From NCBI RefSeq assembly GCF_946478885.1, contig NZ_CAMLDX010000008.1, positions 1 through 56,823 on the forward strand: a DNA stretch of 56,823 nucleotides, read 5' to 3'. Source of the stretch: an uncultured Bacillus sp. (GTDB taxonomy: Bacteria; Bacillota; Bacilli; Bacillales_B; DSM-18226). Shown in pieces: positions 50,976 through 56,823 of the stretch. Both the position numbers and the translations under genes were made by a program. The notes under the pieces are model-generated. The model worked only from the letters and a program-made list of their open reading frames with translations, ran no database searches and was not told the origin of the DNA. Position 1 is the first letter of the stretch. Every line of letters begins with the position of its first letter.

Positions 50976-51730
50976 GACTCACTCTCTAGTAATTCAGTTA
51001 AGCATTGTTTAATTTCAGATAATTGTGTATCAATGCCTGCGTCAATCCGGCCAATTTCCGATTCAATTACACAGTCTCCCGGCGGCAGTTCCTCGTCCGG
51101 ATAGATGAACAGATTTGCTTGATGCGAGAATGTTGACAGCAGTTCTTCCTTGTGAGACTGAACATATTCATAATTCTGCGGATGAATGTGAAGCCGAATA
51201 TCCTGACATTCCTTTATCTCTTTTATCGCCCTTTTCACTAGTGAGAGAAAGCTTCCCTCTTCTTCTATTTTTTCTGCTAATATCTTTTCTGCAATTTTGA
51301 GCGATAACTCCAAAATAATCTTTTCCGACGAATCCAGATATGCCATATAATCCGTTTTGGCAACTGCAATAATCTGCTGGGCATCTTTAATTAGCTGCTG
51401 ATATTCCAAATATCCCTGCTGCTGCCCTTCCTGCCAGCCTGCCTGGTACCCTTCTTCCATGGCCTGGCTAATGAATCTTTCTTTTTCCCTACTCCAGTCA
51501 TTGCGCTGTTTCTGAATGTCCGCCAAAACGGTATCATATTCTGCTTGTGCCCGGTCTGTTATCTGCTTTGCTTCCATTTTGGCCTCATTCAATATTTCGT
51601 CCGGAGTTTTCGCATATTCCTCTTCATGCTTATGTAAGGCTAGTTCGGGTTGTCCGACCATTTTGAGTGTAATCACTTTTTTCTCCGTTTTTTCCGGATA
51701 TGACCATATTGGTTTTATCAGCCTAGACAA
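50972..51730 (-). CDS. fliH: Flagellar assembly protein FliH
   Basis: This roughly 252-residue regulator and stator of FliI has a basic N-terminus (SRLIKPIW) and a coiled-coil region. The glycine-containing motif EGYQAGWQEGQQQGYLEYQQ (about 95-115) and a C-terminal stator domain follow. The start is uncertain. The longest frame starts at a GTG (51748) that is itself part of the GGTGGAGGAG site. TTG at 51730 has good spacing and gives the usual LSRLIKP-like start, and ATG at 51739 is also possible. Confidence 0.9.
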   Translation of the reverse strand: MSRLIKPIWSYPEKTEKKVITLKMVGQPELALHKHEEEYAKTPDEILNEAKMEAKQITDRAQAEYDTVLADIQKQRNDWSREKERFISQAMEEGYQAGWQEGQQQGYLEYQQLIKDAQQIIAVAKTDYMAYLDSSEKIILELSLKIAEKILAEKIEEEGSFLSLVKRAIKEIKECQDIRLHIHPQNYEYVQSHKEELLSTFSHQANLFIYPDEELPPGDCVIESEIGRIDAGIDTQLSEIKQCLTELLESES

Positions 51731-52739
51731 TAATATCATCTCCTCCACCGCGGGCTATGACAATTTCACCAGCTTCTTCCAAGCGCCGGATAACAGCAAC
51801 AATTCTTGATTGGGCTTCTTCTACATCCCGAAGCCGCACCGGTCCAATATATTCAATTTCTTCTTTAAAGGTTTCAACCATACGCGTAGACATATTTTTG
51901 AAGATAACCTCTTTTACTTCTTCACTAGAAACCTTTAAAGATAAAAGAAGATCTTCACTTTCACAATCGCGGATAATGCGTTGAATTGCGCGATTATCCA
52001 ATGTAACGATATCTTCAAAGATAAACATTCTCTTTTTAATTTCTTCTGCAAGCTCGGGATCCTGGATTTCTAAGGCATCCAAAATGGTGCGTTCAGTCGT
52101 TCTGTCCACTCCGTTCAGTACTTCCACAACGGCTTCAATCCCGCCGGTTTGTGTATAATCCTGCGTCACGGTTGTCGAGAGCTTTCGTTCAAGTATCTGT
52201 TCCACTTCGTTAATGATTTCAGGAGCGGTGCTGTCCATTACCGCAATTCTTCTAGCGATATCCGCCTGCATTTCCTGAGGAAGCTCCGAAAGAATCTGCC
52301 CTGCCTGGACAGCATCTAAATAGGAGAGAATGAGAGCAATCGTCTGCGGATGTTCATTTTGAATAAAGTTTAAAATTTGCGTCGGATCTGCCTTTCGGGC
52401 AAAGTCAAACGGCCGGATCTGCAAAGAAGATGTGAGCCGGTTTAAGATAACCGATGCTTGTTCTTCACCCAGGGCTTTTTCTAGAACTGTTTTGGCATAG
52501 CCTATACCGCCTTGAGCAATATAGTCCTGTGCTAAAGCAATTTGATGAAATTCTTCAACAACTTCCTCTTTTGCTTGAGAGGTCACTTTCTTAACACCGG
52601 ATATCTCTAATGTCAATTTTTCAATTTCTTCTTCACTTAAATGCTTATAAACAGATGCAGAAACATCTGGACCAAGGGAAATAAGCAAAATAGCTGCTTT
52701 TTGCTTCCCGCTTAATTCCTTTTGATCTTTCCTTGCCAT
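51723..52739 (-). CDS. fliG: Flagellar motor switch protein FliG
   Basis: This 338-residue C-ring protein transmits torque. It has N-terminal SGKQKAAILLISLGPDVSAS, the middle domain EHPQTIALILSYLD and the C-terminal torque helix region RAIQRIIRDCESEDLLLSLK with its charged residues. Full length. It starts 18 bases after fliF. Confidence 0.99.
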   Translation of the reverse strand: MARKDQKELSGKQKAAILLISLGPDVSASVYKHLSEEEIEKLTLEISGVKKVTSQAKEEVVEEFHQIALAQDYIAQGGIGYAKTVLEKALGEEQASVILNRLTSSLQIRPFDFARKADPTQILNFIQNEHPQTIALILSYLDAVQAGQILSELPQEMQADIARRIAVMDSTAPEIINEVEQILERKLSTTVTQDYTQTGGIEAVVEVLNGVDRTTERTILDALEIQDPELAEEIKKRMFIFEDIVTLDNRAIQRIIRDCESEDLLLSLKVSSEEVKEVIFKNMSTRMVETFKEEIEYIGPVRLRDVEEAQSRIVAVIRRLEEAGEIVIARGGGDDIIV

Positions 52740-52757
52740 TCAATACCCACCTCTTAA

Positions 52758-54350
52758 TTAATCATCAGCAATCCATGTTCGCAAAAGCTTGGCAAATTCT
52801 TCTGGTTTTTCCTTTGCCATTTTTTCCAGTTGTTTTTTTCTTATATTGCCTTCTGTTTCGTGACTGATATTTACATCTGGAATTTCGATTGGCTCGGGGG
52901 TCTCTGCAAACAAATCTTCCCTCTCATCGTCTTGCTTTCTACGGGAGCGAATCCACAAGAAAATCAATACTCCAATTATCGCTAAAAAGACCCCGCCAAT
53001 TGCATAAACCCACCAAGGTATTACATTAGACTTTGCTTGAGAAGCGAGAGTTACTTTTCCATTAAACGGCTGAACCGTAATGGCGATCTTCTGCTGAATC
53101 TCCTCATCGTTTAACTCTTTGTTTTCATCCTTATCAATTGATGTTCTGATAATGGTAGATAGGATATTTTCGATATCGTCCACACGCTCCCGCGGCAGCG
53201 ACTTTTTATTATCCGCATCCGGCGGTTCCACCATCACCTGGATACCAATGTCCCTGATTTTATACGGACTTTCTACGATTTCTTTTCGAATTCTGTTCAC
53301 TTCATAGTTAATGGTCTCGTCAATCTTTTCATAATCACCGTTCCCCGTGTTTCCTTCTAAATATTGAGCACCTGCAGCGTCTGCCGGATTTTCAGGTTCC
53401 GGAACCCCACCTGCCTGATTTCCTTCTCCTGTAAAGGTCTCGGTGATTTTTTGAGCGCTGATGGCAATGCCCTTCATATTTTCTTTATCAACCGGGGTCG
53501 TCAGGTTTTCTTCACGGTTTTCCTGAGTAAAATCAATATCCGTTGTCACACTGACTACAACTTTCTCCTGACCCATTAAGGTCCCCAGCATACTTTGAAC
53601 TTGCCGTTGTAGATCCCGTTCGATATTTTTTTTAATCTCCTGTTGATTCACATAAGCAGAACCTGCCAAGTCCTTATTTTCCAAATCAAAATATTCAAAG
53701 TTTTGGTTCATAATGACGATATTATCAGTAGGCAGATTAGGTACACTTTTTGACACTAATTGATATAGCGCTTTTATTTGATTTTCTTCAAATTGATGTC
53801 CTGGCTTAGTACTAAGTACAATCGATGCGGATGCTTCCTGCGTCTGCTCATTGACAAAAATGCCTTTTTCCGGCAGATTAATCATCACCTTTGCATCGTT
53901 AATCCCATCAATCCCTTTGATCAAATTCGCTAATTCAGTTTGCATTGCATCAAGTTTTAATACATTAAATTCATTTTCTGTTGTTCCGATTCCGGCATTT
54001 TGGCTAAAAAATGAATAATCAATACTTCCTGACTGTGGAAGTCCTTCTGCCGCCAGTTCAACTTTAAGCGTATCTACAACTTCTTCAGGAACTTTTATCG
54101 TTGTTCCCCCATCAACTATTTCAGATTCAATCCCTCTGCCATCAAGATTTTCTTTTATTGAACCTGTTTCAGATGGTGATAGATTACTGTACAGAGGAAC
54201 CAAAGTTGTCCTCGTCATAAAGAAAGTAATCACCGCAGCAGTAATGATAAAAAGTAACGCTGAAGATACCATTATGATTCGCTGCTTTTTAGAACGGCTA
54301 GTCCAATATTCTTTTATTGGAGACACAATTTTCTGTAACGACTCATTCAT
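52758..54350 (-). CDS. fliF: Flagellar MS-ring protein FliF
   Basis: This 530-residue ring protein has membrane segments at about 25-47 and 452-472. It has YscJ/FliF ring-building motifs (NLSPSETGSIKENLDGRGIE; RIRKEIVESPYKIRDIGIQV). The C-terminal FliG-binding tail ends KLLRTWIADD. The long periplasmic loop (about 280-340) is rich in Gly/Asn/Pro. It follows fliE with a 70-base gap. Confidence 0.98.
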   Translation of the reverse strand: MNESLQKIVSPIKEYWTSRSKKQRIIMVSSALLFIITAAVITFFMTRTTLVPLYSNLSPSETGSIKENLDGRGIESEIVDGGTTIKVPEEVVDTLKVELAAEGLPQSGSIDYSFFSQNAGIGTTENEFNVLKLDAMQTELANLIKGIDGINDAKVMINLPEKGIFVNEQTQEASASIVLSTKPGHQFEENQIKALYQLVSKSVPNLPTDNIVIMNQNFEYFDLENKDLAGSAYVNQQEIKKNIERDLQRQVQSMLGTLMGQEKVVVSVTTDIDFTQENREENLTTPVDKENMKGIAISAQKITETFTGEGNQAGGVPEPENPADAAGAQYLEGNTGNGDYEKIDETINYEVNRIRKEIVESPYKIRDIGIQVMVEPPDADNKKSLPRERVDDIENILSTIIRTSIDKDENKELNDEEIQQKIAITVQPFNGKVTLASQAKSNVIPWWVYAIGGVFLAIIGVLIFLWIRSRRKQDDEREDLFAETPEPIEIPDVNISHETEGNIRKKQLEKMAKEKPEEFAKLLRTWIADD

Positions 54351-54420
54351 GATAATCCTCCGGTTATTGTTCTGAATTGCCAGCAGCTAATAACCGCTAA
54401 ACACTCCTTCGTCAATTCTA

Positions 54421-54726
54421 TTAAACTTGCATTCTCATCATTTCCTGATAAGCTTCAACTGCTTTATTCCGTATCTCTAAGGTTAGCTGAGTGGTGATAC
54501 TGGCTTTTTGGGCAGCGATCATTACTTGATGTAAATCCACATCTTGTCCAGAGATGAGTTTCTCCGTCAATTTGTCTGACTCAATTTGCGTTTGATTAAC
54601 CTTCTCAATCGAATCCTTTAGAAACGCAGAGAAACTCTTTTGCGACTCATAAGGAGTAATCGTGGATTGATTTGTTTTTTGTATATTTAAAGAATTTGTC
54701 ACTGGGGTTAAATATAGATTACTCAA
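54421..54726 (-). CDS. fliE: Flagellar hook-basal body protein FliE
   Basis: This 101-residue protein links the MS ring to the rod. It has the family pattern FSAFLKDSIEKVNQTQIESD and ITTQLTLEIRNKAVEAYQEM near the end. It lies 13 bases after flgC. Confidence 0.97.
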   Translation of the reverse strand: MSNLYLTPVTNSLNIQKTNQSTITPYESQKSFSAFLKDSIEKVNQTQIESDKLTEKLISGQDVDLHQVMIAAQKASITTQLTLEIRNKAVEAYQEMMRMQV

Positions 54727-54739
54727 TTAGCTCCCACCT

Positions 54740-55198
54740 CTATTTTCCAATTTCCAGTGCCTTTAACAGCATATTTTTTGAAGCATTAAATACCGTAACA
54801 TTCGCTTCATACGACCGCGTTGTACTCATTAAATCAACCATTTCCCGCAATGGATCAACATTTGGCATTTGTACATACCCTTCTGCATTCGCATCAGGAT
54901 GTTCCGGATCATATACTAGCTCAAACGGCGTATCATCCTCGACTATCTTGGTTATCTTCACACCATTACCAGCTGCCTGACGACTGCCAGTATTCATAGC
55001 TTTTTGTAACAGACCGGAAAACTCACTTTCCTTCGGTTCCATAACCGCCACTTTACGGCGGTAGGGTACCCATTGGCCATCGACTTGTTTCGCACGAGTT
55101 GTATCAGCATTCGCCATATTAGATGAAACGACATCCATCCGAAGACGCTGCGCTGTTAATGCAGAAGCGGTTGTATTCATACTATGAAAAATTGACAT
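54740..55198 (-). CDS. flgC: Flagellar basal-body rod protein FlgC
   Basis: This 152-residue proximal rod protein has MNTTASALTAQRLRMDVVSS and NMANADTTRAK at the N-terminus. VQMPNVDPLREMVDLMSTTR and the C-terminal heptad helix (NVTVFNASKNMLLKALEIGK) are also present. It overlaps the flgB stop by one base. Confidence 0.99.
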   Translation of the reverse strand: MSIFHSMNTTASALTAQRLRMDVVSSNMANADTTRAKQVDGQWVPYRRKVAVMEPKESEFSGLLQKAMNTGSRQAAGNGVKITKIVEDDTPFELVYDPEHPDANAEGYVQMPNVDPLREMVDLMSTTRSYEANVTVFNASKNMLLKALEIGK

Positions 55199-55593
55199 TA
55201 CTTCCCACCCCTTATTACATTTTGTAAAGTTGAAAATTTCCCGTTGATTCTTTCTGTTAGAGCATTATAGTAAATTTGATTATCAGCCAAATCTGCCATT
55301 TCCTGGTCAATATCAACACTATTACCATTTTCATTATAGGAAAACTGATTTTTATTAAATATCGTAACAGAGCTTGAAGAATGACTTTGAAATGTGTAAT
55401 GCCTGCTGTCAGTACGGTTTGCTGTGAATGTTTTTCCTAAGGCATCATTAAAAGCGGATTTAAAGCTGACACCTTTTGCTTTGTAGTTCGGAGTATCGAC
55501 ATTGGCAATATTTTGTGAAATGACTTTTTGTTTGGTTGATGAATAGTTTAGAGCATTTTCAAGGCCCGAAATTGTTCCCGAAAAAAGTTCCAT
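55198..55593 (-). CDS. flgB: Flagellar basal-body rod protein FlgB
   Basis: This 131-residue proximal rod protein has the conserved QKVISQNIANVDTPNYKAKG motif and a C-terminal helix with the ITER-like segment. It is the first gene of the fla/che operon. The ATG at 55593 follows AGAGGTGTCGTG and matches the family start (MELFSGTI). The longer frame to 55632 is rejected. Confidence 0.97.
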   Translation of the reverse strand: MELFSGTISGLENALNYSSTKQKVISQNIANVDTPNYKAKGVSFKSAFNDALGKTFTANRTDSRHYTFQSHSSSSVTIFNKNQFSYNENGNSVDIDQEMADLADNQIYYNALTERINGKFSTLQNVIRGGK

Positions 55594-56000
55594 CACGACA
55601 CCTCTATTTTTATATAATATTATTGGTGACAACTTTTGTTAGAAATTGAAGAATTTAGACAAATATATCATATAGAATTAATTGTAATGAATTTGTAATT
55701 ACATGTCTATGTTAACCGAAGTATTTTTACCATGACAATAGTACCATTTTCCATTATTTATAGAAAAACTCCTGCCAAATCCGTTGAAATTACAGTATTT
55801 TTTAATTTTAATTACGATTTAATCCATTTGTTTTTTTAAATCATCATTAGGTATTAAGTCTTAATGTATTTTTCCATTATACTATTTTTTACCTATTTAA
55901 ATATTACAATTTTATTTATTTTGACTATTTACTCTATTGTCGTAATCTGTCGTTCTTTATTAAGAACATATTATACTGATATAAGAAACTGATTTTAAAA
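55594..56000. promoter_or_regulatory. codY-flgB intergenic region, fla/che control region
   Basis: About 400 very AT-rich bases hold no open reading frame. On the minus strand a possible vegetative promoter is TTGTCA (55738-55733), an 18-base spacer and TAACAT (55714-55709). A 13-base palindrome ATTAAG-T-CTTAAT lies at 55853-55865. No clear SigD promoter (GCCGATAT) was found. In B. subtilis this region integrates CodY, DegU and SwrA inputs. I cannot place their sites here. Confidence 0.45.
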
Positions 56001-56029
56001 AAAGACTAACCATAATGGTTAGTCTTTTT
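55999..56029. terminator. Terminator after codY
   Basis: AAAAAGACTAACCA and its exact complement form a 14-bp stem with a three-base loop. A T-tract lies on either strand. It starts seven bases after the codY stop. Confidence 0.93.
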
Positions 56030-56035
56030 GCTGGA

Positions 56036-56815
56036 TTAATTTGTTTTTAATTTTTCCAATTCTAATAAGAACTTATCGTTTAATACTTTAATATAGGTCC
56101 CTTTCATTCCTAAGGAACGGGATTCAATCACACCGGCACTTTCTAGTTTACGAAGCGCATTGACAATGACCGAACGAGTAATCCCCACGCGATCGGCAAT
56201 TTTAGAAGCAACCAACAGGCCCTCATTGCCATTCAACTCTTCAAAAATATGTTCAATAGCTTCTAATTCACTATAGGATAAAGAACTGATGGCCATTTGT
56301 ACAACCGCTTTGCTACGTGCTTCCCCTTCAATTTCACCGGCCTTTTCATGAAGAATTTCCATTCCGACAACTGTGGCGCCATATTCAGCAAGGAGTAAAT
56401 CATCATCATCAAATTGTGATTCTAATCTTGAGAGGATAAGTGTTCCTAAACGATCTCCCCCTCCGCTTATTGGTACTACAGTTGTTAAACCACTGACAAA
56501 GAGTTCTTTATTTTCAGTTGGAAATGCTGTATATTCACTATCGATTCCAATATTAGGAGTCGTCTCATTAATATTTAACAGATTATTGGTATATTCTTCA
56601 GGAAATTGGCGGTCTTCAATCATTTTTTTCATACGCTCGTTCTCAATTTGCTGATTTACCGCATAACCAAGTAATTTCCCACGTCTGCTCAAAACAAATA
56701 CATTAGAATCAATGACCTCACTCATCGTTTCAGCCATATCTTTAAAGTTTACAGCCTTTCCTGCTGTCTTTTGCAGCATTGCATTAATCTTTCTTGTTTT
56801 TGATAGTAAATCCAT
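56036..56815 (-). CDS. codY: GTP- and branched-chain amino acid-sensing regulator CodY
   Basis: This 259-residue global repressor has an N-terminal GAF ligand-binding domain (about 1-155) and a C-terminal winged helix with the recognition motif [20 protein letters not shown]. It is collinear with B. subtilis CodY. The ATG is complete and preceded by AAAAAGGA at the window edge, so the upstream region lies outside the window. In B. subtilis CodY represses the fla/che operon that follows. Confidence 0.98.
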   Translation of the reverse strand: MDLLSKTRKINAMLQKTAGKAVNFKDMAETMSEVIDSNVFVLSRRGKLLGYAVNQQIENERMKKMIEDRQFPEEYTNNLLNINETTPNIGIDSEYTAFPTENKELFVSGLTTVVPISGGGDRLGTLILSRLESQFDDDDLLLAEYGATVVGMEILHEKAGEIEGEARSKAVVQMAISSLSYSELEAIEHIFEELNGNEGLLVASKIADRVGITRSVIVNALRKLESAGVIESRSLGMKGTYIKVLNDKFLLELEKLKTN

Positions 56816-56823
56816 TCCTTTTT

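Overview
The window is a chromosomal segment of a low-GC, motile, endospore-forming Firmicute, almost certainly a member of the Bacillaceae. The basis is gene order: mlpA-ylxY-pnp-rpsO-ribF-truB-rbfA-ylxP-infB-ylxQ-ylxR-nusA-rimP-polC-proS-rasP-dxr-cdsA-uppS-frr-pyrH-tsf-rpsB followed by the complete fla/che operon and codY, which is the Bacillus subtilis order. Most proteins can be followed from end to end against the B. subtilis family members. The genus cannot be fixed from this evidence. Every gene except the first (ymxH/ylmC, plus strand) is on the minus strand, so transcription runs from right to left.

Layout in the direction of transcription. codY lies at the right edge and ends at a strong terminator. 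A 442-nt AT-rich gap follows, and then about 28 kb of nearly gap-free flagellar and chemotaxis genes. These are the rod and MS-ring/C-ring genes (flgB, flgC, fliE, fliF, fliG), the export ATPase complex (fliH, fliI, fliJ), motE/ylxF, hook genes (fliK, flgD, a decayed small gene, flgE), swrD, fliL, the switch genes (fliM, fliY, cheY), the export gate (fliO/fliZ, fliP, fliQ, fliR, flhB, flhA), the placement GTPase pair (flhF, flhG), the chemotaxis genes (cheB, cheA, cheW, cheC, cheD), sigD, a small conserved unknown and swrB. Next come rpsB and tsf, pyrH and frr, uppS/cdsA/dxr/rasP, proS and polC. The rimP-nusA-ylxR-ylxQ-infB-ylxP-rbfA translation/transcription-factor operon follows, then truB-ribF, rpsO, pnp, ylxY and mlpA.

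Most of the window is ordinary core genome, and I found no new defence, mobile or biosynthetic system. The most notable departures are as follows. (1) A CheB methylesterase has an intact catalytic domain but no receiver domain, and there is no room upstream for one. (2) The only sizeable gap inside the hook cluster holds a decayed copy of the small flagellar operon gene of the flg_new (TIGR02530-like) family, with a retained start, an internal deletion and a frameshift. (3) A perfect 24-bp palindrome lies between ylxY and mlpA. (4) A long imperfect inverted repeat lies between the convergent ymxH and mlpA. (5) A hairpin in the rimP-nusA leader fits an attenuator. (6) The YlxY deacetylase-like protein lacks the usual catalytic aspartates.

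Many starts were moved inward from the longest reading frame, using Shine-Dalgarno spacing and family N-termini. In several cases the Shine-Dalgarno sequence itself creates a misleading in-frame GTG just upstream. No tRNA, rRNA, CRISPR or insertion sequence was seen.
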